17,420 nucleotides of DNA from DAOSWM01 sp035380045. Lineage in GTDB: Bacteria > Bacteroidota > Bacteroidia > Bacteroidales > Tenuifilaceae. How positions within the stretch are numbered: position 1 is the first letter of the stretch; each line of letters starts with the position of its first letter. Position numbers and translations under genes: made by a program. The notes beneath the pieces were generated by a model. It ran no database searches, was not told the DNA's origin, and saw only the letters and a program-made list of their open reading frames with translations. The DNA is taken from contig DAOSWM010000062.1 of NCBI GenBank assembly GCA_035380045.1, positions 1 to 17,420 on the forward strand, in the 5' to 3' direction. Positions 1-7,838 of this stretch are shown in pieces.

Positions 1-258
1 GCTGCTGTTATCAACAAAAAAGTATTGTTTATTATTCTTTTTATCAATTATGTAAATAAAATAGTTTCCGTAAATTGAAGAAAAATCGATATTACCATTT
101 GATAAAAAATCTGATAGGATAAATTCAATACTTTCTTTTCCTGCCCTCTTTCCTGAGGTAAAAAAAAGCCCCTTGAAATGAACTTCAAAATCACAATAAA
201 AAAAACTTTGAATTCTTTCGTCAGAATTATATAAAATACCAGCTGCAGATAGTATCAT
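1..258 (-). CDS. 5' part of an unrecognised protein, possibly asparagine-synthase-like N-terminal domain (partial)
   Basis: An uninterrupted reading frame of 86 codons starts at an ATG at 258 and runs off the left edge. The only in-frame codons between this ATG and the stop of the upstream gene are six non-ATG codons, so ATG 258 is the natural start, 18 bases after the OmpA-family stop. The visible protein has no signal peptide. Its last third (…GNYFIYIIDKKNN…FFVDNSS) resembles the strand-turn-strand of class II glutamine-amidotransferase / asparagine-synthase-like domains, where an acidic residue follows such a strand, but the N-terminal catalytic Cys of active amidotransferases is absent. 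The assignment is a guess from a short pattern. The DNA is more AT-rich than its neighbours, which fits an accessory or acquired gene. Confidence 0.55.
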   Translation of the reverse strand, partial: MILSAAGILYNSDERIQSFFYCDFEVHFKGLFFTSGKRAGKESIEFILSDFLSNGNIDFSSIYGNYFIYIIDKKNNKQYFFVDNSS

Positions 259-276
259 GTTTTTAAAACCACTTAT

Positions 277-2214
277 TTACATTCCAACCACCCTTATTTC
301 CGTCCTTCTATTCTGGGCTTTTCCCTCGTCGGTTGAGTTATCGGCAACAGGTTTTGTTTCGCCGTAACCCTTCCATGTTAACCTTTCTGTGGGAATATTT
401 TTCGATTGCAAAAATTCTACAACTGCTTTCGCTCGATTATCGGAGAGATTCAGGTTATAGTCATCTGCACCAACATCGTCGGTATGACCACCAACCTCAA
501 TGCGCATGGTGGGATTGTTCTGCAGAAGTTCTACCAAACGGTTCAGTTCAATAACCGATTCGCTCTTCAGCTCATACGAATCGGTTTCGAAAAAAATGTT
601 ACGCATAACCATAACTTCTCCAACCCGAATTGGGCGGAGCCCAAAGTTTTTACGGTACGGTTCCTGCGCCGAGTGAACCCCCGAAAAATCGAAGTGCTCA
701 GAGTGGAAAAGGTAACCCGGTGAGGAAACGAAGAATGCGTAGCTTCTATTGGTAGGTAAGCAAACCAGAAACGTTCCGCTGTACGAAGTTTCGGAGCGCA
801 TAATTTCCTCGCCCGTGGCAATATCAACCAAATGGAAGCTGCTTTCCAGTGGCCGTCCGTTTGTAATATCGGTAACTTTCCCCCGCATGTACGATGAGGG
901 AATTGGCTGAACCTCCTTGTAAAGTTTGAACATGTAAATATCGCGACCCTTCTCAAGTTCAATGTCAGAGGAATAGTAAGCCTCGGTTCCCCGAGCGTTA
1001 ACAATTAAACCATCCTCGCTTCGGTGCGTATTTATTGGGTAACCTAAATTAACAGGTATAGTCCATGTAGTATCATTCAGCTTCCGCGACATTAAAATAT
1101 CGAGCCCGCCCATGCCAACGTGGCCATCGGACGAGAAGTAGAGTGTTTGGTTGTCGAAATGTATGAAGGGCGACTGCTCGTTAAACGGAGTATTAATGGA
1201 ATCGCCAAGGTTTTCGGGGTCGCTCCAGTTATCGCCATCCAAACGCGTTGTTTTCCACACATCAAAATTCCCCTTTCCTCCTCCACGGTTACTTACAAAG
1301 TACAGCGTTCGCCCATCGGGCGAGATGGATGGTTGCTTCTCGCTGCTGTAGGGTAAATTTACCGGCTCGGGAAGTTTTCGGGGTTTTCCCCAGGTTCCAT
1401 CCACTTCACGTTTCGATACAAAAAGGTTGCACACTCCCGAGCAGAATGTGTAGTACATTATATTACCATCGGCACTTAACGATTGGGCTCCCTCGTTATT
1501 CACCGGTGTATTAATTGGGTAACCTAAACTCCGAACTGGCATCCAGTTACCTTCCGCATCGCGGGTTGAGTAGTAGAAATCCTCCTGCCTATTTCTGAAA
1601 ACTTCGGTTGAGTTGGTATCCTTAGGCATGTTAACGGTAATAACCAGCGTATTCTCATCGGCCGAAAGGCTTGGCCAGTAGTCGTCCATGTTACTGTTCA
1701 CGTTTGTTCCCAAGTTTTCCGGTTCAAAGGGAACCGGATTGCTCTTTGAAAAAGTTGCAAATCGGCAGCACTCAAGCCGGAACTTTGCAAACTCCATGCT
1801 CTCTGCCCGGCTATTTCGGTAACCTAAAAATTTGGTGTAGTAGCTAGTAGCACGTTCGTACTCTCCCCTCGCAAAAAGCATATTGCCCAAGTTGTAGTGA
1901 ACTAGGGGGAAAAAATCGGGATTAATTGCAACGGCGCTTTCTGCTGCCACAATGGCCTCCTCGGGCTTGCCCCACTCCTGGTATACCTGCGAAAGGATAA
2001 GGTATGCTTCAATGAATCGCTCCTCATGCTTTAGCGCCTCCTTTAAAAAAAGTTCAGCCTTGTAGTAATCGTAACGGTCGTAGGCTTCCAGAGCAGAATT
2101 GAAGTTTGCAATGGCCTTCTTATCTGAAATGGTTAAATCGGAGGGTTGCGCAAAACCAGTAAATGGAATGAGTATAAAAAGAATAACTGCTGTAGCCGAA
2201 ACAATTTTTCGCAT
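277..2214 (-). CDS. PorE-like OmpA-family envelope protein (TPR, PD40 propeller, CRD, OmpA_C)
   Basis: This 645-residue protein starts with a signal peptide (1-22, cleavage likely GFA|Q). TPR-like helices follow at about 32-140. Five PD40/WD40-like repeats at about 175-425 are recognisable from recurring S-x-D-x-x-x-L-Y-F motifs such as SADENTL, SADGNIMYY and SPDGRTLYF. A carboxypeptidase-regulatory-like domain lies at about 443-525. The OmpA_C peptidoglycan-binding domain spans 532-645, with FETDSYELK, GHTDDVG and NLSDNRA; its Asp and Arg are the usual diaminopimelate contacts. The domain order matches PorE (PG1058), which links the type IX secretion system to peptidoglycan in Porphyromonas. 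Bacteroidota often encode several paralogues of this architecture, so PorE itself is a candidate only. The likely location is periplasmic, at the inner face of the outer membrane. It follows smpB by 78 bases. Confidence 0.9.
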   Translation of the reverse strand: MRKIVSATAVILFILIPFTGFAQPSDLTISDKKAIANFNSALEAYDRYDYYKAELFLKEALKHEERFIEAYLILSQVYQEWGKPEEAIVAAESAVAINPDFFPLVHYNLGNMLFARGEYERATSYYTKFLGYRNSRAESMEFAKFRLECCRFATFSKSNPVPFEPENLGTNVNSNMDDYWPSLSADENTLVITVNMPKDTNSTEVFRNRQEDFYYSTRDAEGNWMPVRSLGYPINTPVNNEGAQSLSADGNIMYYTFCSGVCNLFVSKREVDGTWGKPRKLPEPVNLPYSSEKQPSISPDGRTLYFVSNRGGGKGNFDVWKTTRLDGDNWSDPENLGDSINTPFNEQSPFIHFDNQTLYFSSDGHVGMGGLDILMSRKLNDTTWTIPVNLGYPINTHRSEDGLIVNARGTEAYYSSDIELEKGRDIYMFKLYKEVQPIPSSYMRGKVTDITNGRPLESSFHLVDIATGEEIMRSETSYSGTFLVCLPTNRSYAFFVSSPGYLFHSEHFDFSGVHSAQEPYRKNFGLRPIRVGEVMVMRNIFFETDSYELKSESVIELNRLVELLQNNPTMRIEVGGHTDDVGADDYNLNLSDNRAKAVVEFLQSKNIPTERLTWKGYGETKPVADNSTDEGKAQNRRTEIRVVGM

Positions 2215-2226
2215 ACTATTTTTATT

Positions 2227-2269
2227 TCAATATAGCAAAATAACGTAACAGGTAAGCAAAAATTTCAAA
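2227..2269 (-). promoter_or_regulatory. Possible Bacteroidota promoter for the OmpA-family gene
   Basis: On the minus strand, TTTG (2266-2269) is followed after 22 bases by TTATTTTG (2236-2243). A second reading is TTTG (2257-2260), then 22 bases, then TATATTGA (2227-2234). Both are imperfect matches to TTTG-N19-22-TAnnTTTG. The position, 13-30 bases before the ATG, is suitable. Readthrough from smpB is the alternative. Confidence 0.3.
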
Positions 2270-2292
2270 AAAAGAAATGGGAAAATAACGTG

Positions 2293-2754
2293 TTACCTAT
2301 TAAAACGATTTAACCTGTCGAGCTCGCGCTTGTTATCCTTCTTCTTAATGTCCTCTCGTTTATCGTGCATCTTCTTGCCACGGGCAAGACCAATTTCAAC
2401 CTTAGCGTACCCTTTCTCGCTAATAAAAACCTTCAGGGCAACAATGGTTAGGCCTTTCTCCTGTGAGCTGCGGAACAATTTTCGAAGTTCAATTCTGTTT
2501 AGCAAAAGCTTTCTGTCGCGCTTGGGCTCATGGTTATTGTAGGTTCCAAAATTGTACTCGGTAATGTGCATTCCGGTTAGCCACAGTTCCCCTTCTACAA
2601 ACTTGCAGTATGCGTCAACCAAACTTGCTTTACTTTGGCGCAGCGATTTAATTTCGGTACCAGTTAGCACAATACCGGCAGTAAAGGTTTCAATTATTTC
2701 AAACTGAAAGAAAGCCTTCTTGTTTTTAATCAACACTTTACTACTCGTACCCAT
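2293..2754 (-). CDS. smpB: SsrA-binding protein SmpB
   Basis: SmpB binds tmRNA and carries it to stalled ribosomes, where trans-translation releases the ribosome and tags the unfinished peptide. The 153-residue length is normal for the family. Recognisable segments are the N-terminal NKKAFFQFEI…G.VLTGTEIKSLR (residues 11-39), the GMHI.EY beta-barrel strand, and the basic tail LARGKKMHDKRE with following Lys/Arg residues, which inserts near the decoding centre. The gene starts 9 bases after the stop of the Yip1-like gene, so the two are almost certainly co-transcribed. The tmRNA gene (ssrA) is not in this window. Confidence 0.97.
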   Translation of the reverse strand: MGTSSKVLIKNKKAFFQFEIIETFTAGIVLTGTEIKSLRQSKASLVDAYCKFVEGELWLTGMHITEYNFGTYNNHEPKRDRKLLLNRIELRKLFRSSQEKGLTIVALKVFISEKGYAKVEIGLARGKKMHDKREDIKKKDNKRELDRLNRFNR

Positions 2755-2763
2755 AATAAAAAG

Positions 2764-3318
2764 CTACAGATTTACTGGAATTTTTAGAAATAACCCTAAA
2801 ACAATGTAAACTAAAAAGAATACCAATGTAATAACGAGCAGCGAAATTAATGAAAATCCTGCAATACGCTCACCTTGCACCGAAAGAATTGGCTTAATTC
2901 CTGCAACAAAAATGTATATTCCCCACAAACCGAGCAAACCAAAAATTAGCCCAAGCGAAGGAATAACTTTTCCTAAGGTTGACATGATAATGAATACTGC
3001 CAGTGAGAATGAAACTACTACCAGCGAATTCAGAATGCTGCCATCGCCCTTAAATGAGGCTGAAAGTTTGGCTACGAAGTAGGCAGAAATGGCTACTCCC
3101 AGGAAACCAGAACCAAAACTGAAAAGCAGGTACTGAAGAGCTACAAGAAATGTGTTCCCCGGAATTCGAAGAACCCCCAAAAACGTTAGCACAGATGTTA
3201 CGCCTAGCAAAGGAAGTAAAAACTGTAGCAGCACTCTTTTCTGACTTACACAACTAAGGTCAAATGCTTTCCAGGCCTTTGATGGAGAAAGAATAATATC
3301 TAGAAAAAGTTTAAACAT
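2764..3318 (-). CDS. Yip1-family integral membrane protein
   Basis: This 184-residue, highly hydrophobic protein has about five membrane segments, at roughly 32-50, 58-83, 96-115, 120-142 and 155-178. It begins with an amphipathic stretch, SPSKAWKAFDL, that resembles the Pxx.W..i opening of bacterial Yip1-domain proteins (PF04893). No catalytic motif is visible, and the molecular role of bacterial Yip1 proteins is not established. It lies directly upstream of smpB with 9 bases between them and is the first gene of that unit. The family assignment rests on the hydrophobic pattern and the N-terminal motif, so it is less certain than smpB. Confidence 0.65.
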   Translation of the reverse strand: MFKLFLDIILSPSKAWKAFDLSCVSQKRVLLQFLLPLLGVTSVLTFLGVLRIPGNTFLVALQYLLFSFGSGFLGVAISAYFVAKLSASFKGDGSILNSLVVVSFSLAVFIIMSTLGKVIPSLGLIFGLLGLWGIYIFVAGIKPILSVQGERIAGFSLISLLVITLVFFLVYIVLGLFLKIPVNL

Positions 3319-3358
3319 CTATTTGGTCAACTTATTTTTTTGTAGTTAAAATTGTATG

Positions 3359-3392
3359 CAAAAATAGCTAATTTTAGACCCATATTAACAAA
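3359..3392 (-). promoter_or_regulatory. Bacteroidota-type promoter for the Yip1-like gene and smpB
   Basis: On the minus strand TTTG (3389-3392) is followed after 22 bases by TATTTTTG (3359-3366), an exact match to the -7 box TAnnTTTG. The spacer is at the long end of the usual range. The -7 box lies 41 bases before the ATG at 3318, in the gap between divergent genes. Confidence 0.5.
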
Positions 3393-3435
3393 AATTATTT
3401 GATAATTACTGCGTTATAGAACCCGAAGGATAGCA

Positions 3436-4389
3436 ATGAGCCAAAGTGAAAACAGTTGGAATCCAAACAAGTATAACCTAGTTACCATTCTGGGACCCAC
3501 TGCCGGAGGCAAAACATCGGTTGCCGCAAATTTTGCCTACAGAACTGATGGGGAAATAATTAGCGCCGATTCCCGCCAACTTTACCGTGGAATGAGCCTG
3601 GGAACGGGAAAAGACATTCAGGATTACACTGTGAACGGGAAAGAAATTCCTTACCACCTGATCGATGTTTTTGATGCCGGCTACCAGTGCAACGTTTACG
3701 AATTTCAGCAACTTTTTGTTGATGCTTTCAACGATATTTCGCAGAGAGGGAAACTGCCAATTCTTTGTGGCGGTTCGGGGCTATACATCGAGGCAGCCAT
3801 TCGTGGCTACAAGCTTATTGCTGTTCCCGATAATCCTTCGCTTCGCGAAGAGCTGGCTCAGAAAAGCATGGAGGAGCTGGAGGAAATTCTAAAATCTTAC
3901 AAATCACTACACAACACAACCGATACTGATAACCGGAAACGCATTACCCGTGCCATTGAAATTGAGGAACACTACGCACGGGTTGGTGAGAAAGAAACCT
4001 CGTATCCAGAAATCAGAAATATTAACATCGGTATTCGTTTCCCTCGGCCTCAGCAGCGCGAACGAATTACATTGCGCCTAAAGCAAAGGCTAAACGAGGG
4101 AATGATTGATGAAGTGAAGGAACTTCTCGACAAAGGGGTTGAACCCAACCTGCTGGTTTACTATGGTTTGGAGTATAAATGGTTAACAAACTATGTAACC
4201 GGAAAAATTTCGTACAACGAAATGTTTGAGGGTTTGAATACGGCCATTCACCAGTTTGCCAAGCGGCAAATGACTTGGTTCCGGGGAATGGAACGTAAAG
4301 GAATACCAATAAACTGGGTTGATGGAAATTTAGATATGGACAGCAAAATCAATCAGATTTTCCAAATCCTTAAGGAAACTCAAGGCTAA
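3436..4389 (+). CDS. miaA: MiaA-family tRNA dimethylallyltransferase
   Basis: MiaA transfers a dimethylallyl group from DMAPP to N6 of adenine 37 in tRNAs that read UNN codons. The 317-residue protein has the P-loop-like GPTAGGKT (20-27), DSRQLYRG with the catalytic Asp (45-52), GGSGLYIEA (about 112-120) and the C-terminal FAKRQMTWFRG (274-284), which is characteristic of the family. The segment after DSRQLYRG reads GTGKDIQDY…IPYHLIDVFDAG rather than the common GTAKP…PHHLID. This marks a divergent MiaA subgroup seen in Bacteroidota and some other phyla. Such genomes can carry a second, canonical copy, so this one may be the paralogue. It is the first gene of a plus-strand run, with a GNAT gene starting 4 bases after its stop. 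Confidence 0.88.
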   Translation: MSQSENSWNPNKYNLVTILGPTAGGKTSVAANFAYRTDGEIISADSRQLYRGMSLGTGKDIQDYTVNGKEIPYHLIDVFDAGYQCNVYEFQQLFVDAFNDISQRGKLPILCGGSGLYIEAAIRGYKLIAVPDNPSLREELAQKSMEELEEILKSYKSLHNTTDTDNRKRITRAIEIEEHYARVGEKETSYPEIRNINIGIRFPRPQQRERITLRLKQRLNEGMIDEVKELLDKGVEPNLLVYYGLEYKWLTNYVTGKISYNEMFEGLNTAIHQFAKRQMTWFRGMERKGIPINWVDGNLDMDSKINQIFQILKETQG

Positions 4390-4393
4390 ATTT

Positions 4394-5119
4394 ATGTTCA
4401 AAACAAATCTTCCCAAAAATATTGAGGAAATTCTATATCAGGAACCAATAACTAATCTCAATATTCTTGGTTTTTTTGAAAAACATACTCCGCTGCAGAT
4501 AAAAGAATACGGAAATTCAACCATGATTTCCGGTCAAAGCGATGAGCTTTGGTGGTATTTACATTGCAACTCGCAGGAAGATTTTGATAAGTTCACCGAT
4601 GAGCTCAGCACAGGAAATCATTTCTTTTCAATAATTCCCGATTGGATACTCACTCGACTTAAAAGTCAGTTTCAAATCCACTGGGTTCTAACGTGCAACA
4701 AGTTTTATCTTCCAAACGAAGTTGAACTTCCAAACATCGATATTAAAATTGAACGGTTAATTCCTGAGGATTCCTACTCAATATTTGAGCACTCGAACTA
4801 CAAAGCATTCACCAGCAGAGAGTACATCGAGGAGCAAATAGTTTGTCGCTCTGGAGCTGCTTTTCGCGATGCAAAAAAATTGGCTGGCTGGGCACTTTTC
4901 CACGACGACGGTGCAATGGGAATGCTCCACGTTGTTGATGATTACCGCAGAAAAGGAGTTGCCAGAACTTTAATGGTTGAACTCTGTAAAATACAACGAT
5001 CGCAAAACAGAATTCCTTACACAAGCGTTGAGCCTACAAATATTGCCTCATCAAATCTGGTAAAATCCTTGGGATTTGTAAATACAGGAACTGTACACTG
5101 GGTAAAATTTTCGAAGTAA
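4394..5119 (+). CDS. GNAT-family N-acetyltransferase
   Basis: The C-terminal half (about 117-241) of this 241-residue protein is a GNAT fold. It has the acetyl-CoA binding motif A in MLHVVDDYRRKGVARTL (177-193; RRKGVA is the Q/RxxGxG/A loop), then S.EPTNIASSNLVKSLGF (211-228), the usual motif B region. The N-terminal half (1-115) is not a GNAT core and matches the longer FR47/GLYAT-like members, which carry two related halves. The substrate cannot be read from the sequence. The start lies 4 bases after the miaA stop, so the two are probably translationally coupled. That hints at a housekeeping rather than accessory role but does not prove one. Confidence 0.82.
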   Translation: MFKTNLPKNIEEILYQEPITNLNILGFFEKHTPLQIKEYGNSTMISGQSDELWWYLHCNSQEDFDKFTDELSTGNHFFSIIPDWILTRLKSQFQIHWVLTCNKFYLPNEVELPNIDIKIERLIPEDSYSIFEHSNYKAFTSREYIEEQIVCRSGAAFRDAKKLAGWALFHDDGAMGMLHVVDDYRRKGVARTLMVELCKIQRSQNRIPYTSVEPTNIASSNLVKSLGFVNTGTVHWVKFSK

Positions 5120-5156
5120 AAATTCCTGTGAAAGTAGGCCGATTTATCAATTTTAC

Positions 5157-5164
5157 TATCTTTA
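5157..5164 (+). promoter_or_regulatory. Possible -7 box before the nucleoside kinase gene
   Basis: TATCTTTA matches seven of eight positions of TAnnTTTG and lies 22 bases before the ATG. No clear TTTG is found at the right distance upstream, so the 67-base gap may instead be read through from miaA and the GNAT gene. Confidence 0.2.
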
Positions 5165-5186
5165 CTAACTACCAATTTAGAACCCT

Positions 5187-6857
5187 ATGAGAAAAGAAGT
5201 AGAGATAATATGCGAAAATATTAACGAGCGCCGGAAGCTGAAACCGGGCCTTAGCCTGCTCGAAATTTCACAACAAGTAAAGCATAACCTCAAACATCCG
5301 GTTTTGGGAGCCATGGTGAACAATGTTCTCAAAGAGTTGGACTACGAAGTTTACTCGCCCAAAACCATTCGATTTATCGATATTACCCATCCGGCCGGAA
5401 TGCGGATGTACCAGCGCAGCCTTTTCTTTGTAATGCAGAAAGCGGTGAAGGAGTTGGTTCCCGGAAGCCGGGTTCGAATTGAACATGCTGTTTCCAAAGG
5501 ATTTTACTGCGAAATCGACGGTTGTCCATCACCGCTCGAACTTCCATTTATTTTCAAGATTGGTGCAAAAATGCAGGAAATTGTTGAACAGGATTTACCT
5601 TTTCGTCGCGATAAGGTTCTTACCAAGGATGTTGCAACACTTTTCCGCAATTTAGGCGATGAGGAGAAAGCCGAACTTTTCGAAACACGCTCAACGCTTT
5701 ACACTTCTGTATACTATTTGAATAGTACGGCCGACTACTTCTTTGGTTGTCTGGTTCCTTCAACCGGTTACCTCAAAAAATTCGACTTGGTGAAATACTA
5801 CCAGGGAATGCTGCTTATGGTGCCAAAGCGCAAAAACCCTGATGAGCTGGAAGATATTGTGATTCAGGACAAGATGTTCGATATTTTTCAGGAATACAAG
5901 GATTGGGTTGATATCTTGGGCGTTGGAAACGTGGCAGCAATCAACAAGCAGGTGCTTACCGGAAACTCCAGCGAGCTGATTAAAATTTCCGAAGCGCTTC
6001 ACGAACGTAAGGTAGTTCAAATTGCAGATATGATTTACAGCCGAAAGGATAACGTACGAATTGTGCTTATATCAGGCCCTTCCTCCTCTGGCAAAACTAC
6101 CTTTTCGAAACGTTTAGCTATTCAGCTAAAAGTAGCCGGAATGCGCCCCTACACCATCTCACTTGACAACTACTTCGTTGACCGTGAGCACACTCCACGT
6201 GATGAGCATGGCGAGTACGATTTTGAGTCGCTGCATGCGCTGGATATTAACTACTTTAACAACGATTTAGTTCAGCTGATGGAGGGTAAGGAGGTTGAGC
6301 TTCCAAAATTCTCGTTCGAAAATGGGAAACGCTACTTCGATGGCACCAAGCTAAAAATTGAGCGCAACGGAATAATAATTATTGAGGGAATCCACGCGCT
6401 CAACCCAGATTTAACTCCGCTAATTGAGGCCGAAAAGAAATTTAAGGTTTACATATCAGCGTTAACATCGCTATCCATTGACGGGACTAACAGGATTCCA
6501 ACAACCGACAACAGGCTAATCCGCAGGATTATTCGCGACCACCGCTACCGCGGATACAGCGCACTCGATACCATTTCACGCTGGGACAGCGTTCGGCGCG
6601 GTGAGGATCACAATATTTTCCCGTTCCAGGAGGAGGCCGATGTAATGTTTAACTCGGCGCTACTTTACGAGCTGGGAATCCTGAAAAGTTACGCCGAGCC
6701 GGTTATCCGTGAGGTTCCCATGAACGTTCCGGAGTACGCCGAGGCCGTTCGGTTAATAAAATTCCTAAGCTACTTTGTCAGCATTCCACCTGATGAAATT
6801 CCACCAACATCAATTCTGCGTGAATTTTTGGGCGGCAGCACATTTTCGTATAGGTAA
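5187..6857 (+). CDS. Nucleoside (uridine-like) kinase with N-terminal TGS / tRNA-synthetase-like region
   Basis: This 556-residue protein joins two parts. Residues 1-60 resemble a TGS domain. Residues 65-215 resemble the editing (SAD) region of threonyl-tRNA synthetases (HPAGMRMYQRSLFFVMQKAV; Y.NSTADYFFGCLVPSTGYL). Residues about 290-490 form a uridine kinase/phosphoribulokinase P-loop domain, with the Walker A motif GPSSSGKTTFS (297-307), SLDNYFVDREHTPRDEHGEYDFE as the substrate lid and I.EGIHALNP near the Walker B region. Proteins of this build and size are common in Bacteroidota, Firmicutes and Thermotogae and phosphorylate pyrimidine nucleosides for salvage. What the synthetase-like half does is unclear. 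The HxxxH editing residues are not obvious, so tRNA editing should not be assumed. It lies 67 bases after the GNAT gene. Confidence 0.88.
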   Translation: MRKEVEIICENINERRKLKPGLSLLEISQQVKHNLKHPVLGAMVNNVLKELDYEVYSPKTIRFIDITHPAGMRMYQRSLFFVMQKAVKELVPGSRVRIEHAVSKGFYCEIDGCPSPLELPFIFKIGAKMQEIVEQDLPFRRDKVLTKDVATLFRNLGDEEKAELFETRSTLYTSVYYLNSTADYFFGCLVPSTGYLKKFDLVKYYQGMLLMVPKRKNPDELEDIVIQDKMFDIFQEYKDWVDILGVGNVAAINKQVLTGNSSELIKISEALHERKVVQIADMIYSRKDNVRIVLISGPSSSGKTTFSKRLAIQLKVAGMRPYTISLDNYFVDREHTPRDEHGEYDFESLHALDINYFNNDLVQLMEGKEVELPKFSFENGKRYFDGTKLKIERNGIIIIEGIHALNPDLTPLIEAEKKFKVYISALTSLSIDGTNRIPTTDNRLIRRIIRDHRYRGYSALDTISRWDSVRRGEDHNIFPFQEEADVMFNSALLYELGILKSYAEPVIREVPMNVPEYAEAVRLIKFLSYFVSIPPDEIPPTSILREFLGGSTFSYR

Positions 6858-6880
6858 ACAACAACAAAACCAAAAATAGA

Positions 6881-7678
6881 ATGAAAACAAAACTGATTCT
6901 TTTAATTTTCGTGATCGGATTCTTTTATGCATGTAATCAGAAAAATAAACAAGCTGAGCAGGTAATTTCACAATCTGATAATTCCCTAGTTGGCAAATGG
7001 GTTAAAGTTGGACAGACAGGTCCTGTATGCTTCGATTTTAAAAACAACGGTTTGTTTGAAGGTGATTTTGGAAACGACCAAACGGTTGATGTGGTTGCAA
7101 AATATGAATTGTCAGGTGACACCTTGAAACTTATTGATAAGGAAGGGCAAATGTGTCAAGGCGTTGGGAAATACTTGGTTTACCAATCGAAGTACTACAT
7201 ATCAATTGATTTGATTGATGACGAATGTGGCGGAAGAGTAAAAACAACCATGGGGTTTTGGACAAAACCCAATTTCAAGGATTTCATAAAGACCCTTGAC
7301 GAAGAAATTGAGAAATCGCCAAACCCCGATTTGTACTTGAGTAGAGCTAGGGTACACTTGGCTACAGGTATGATAAAACAAGCAAAGGACGATTTTGACA
7401 AATACTTACTGAATGACACTTTGGATGCAAGAGTTTTTATTAACAGGGCAGGAACCCGATTCCCCAACGATTTAGAAGGAGTTGTTTCTGATTGCAATAA
7501 AGCAATAGCTCTAGATGCGAATAGTAAGAATGCCTATTTTCTTCGCGGATTGGCTCGCTACGAATTGGGGGAAGAAGAGCAAGGATGCAAAGATTTTAGC
7601 AAAGCAATTGAGCTAGGGTTCTCCGTTCTTAGAATTGCTGAACAGGAAAGATGTGCTGAATTCTGGGATGAAAAATAA
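6881..7678 (+). CDS. Lipoprotein with lipocalin-like and TPR segments
   Basis: This 265-residue protein starts with a type II signal peptide. The lipobox is FYA|C with Cys18, so the mature protein is lipid-anchored. Residues about 35-130 (SLVGKWVKV…FDFKNNGLFEGDF…YELSGDTLKLID) look like the small beta-barrel found in lipocalin-like Bacteroidota lipoproteins. Residues about 145-250 hold TPR helices; the last, NAYFLRGLARYELGEEEQGCKDF and AIELGF, is a typical TPR. It lies 23 bases behind the kinase gene. Its codons are more AT-rich than those of the kinase. It may be an accessory gene riding behind the operon. No enzymatic motif is visible. Confidence 0.75.
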   Translation: MKTKLILLIFVIGFFYACNQKNKQAEQVISQSDNSLVGKWVKVGQTGPVCFDFKNNGLFEGDFGNDQTVDVVAKYELSGDTLKLIDKEGQMCQGVGKYLVYQSKYYISIDLIDDECGGRVKTTMGFWTKPNFKDFIKTLDEEIEKSPNPDLYLSRARVHLATGMIKQAKDDFDKYLLNDTLDARVFINRAGTRFPNDLEGVVSDCNKAIALDANSKNAYFLRGLARYELGEEEQGCKDFSKAIELGFSVLRIAEQERCAEFWDEK

Positions 7679-7838
7679 TTGAAAAAAACTGGCAATAATA
7701 CGGATTACTGCGTAATATTATTACAAACCAATTTGTCAGTAGAATGTTTCTCTATAACCAATTTTCTTATAGAATTTGCTATTAAGGCTGAATCCTGTGC
7801 GAAAACCCACATCAACCTAAATACATTAAAATACTTTA

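Noticed and set aside
567..1004. Minus-strand open frame of 145 codons inside the OmpA-family gene
   Set aside because: It is a frame-shifted shadow of the PD40/CRD-coding region, which has clear domain content in the other frame.
7681..7730. Imperfect palindrome after the lipoprotein gene as a terminator
   Set aside because: The stem is interrupted and no U-tract follows, so I could not support it as a terminator.
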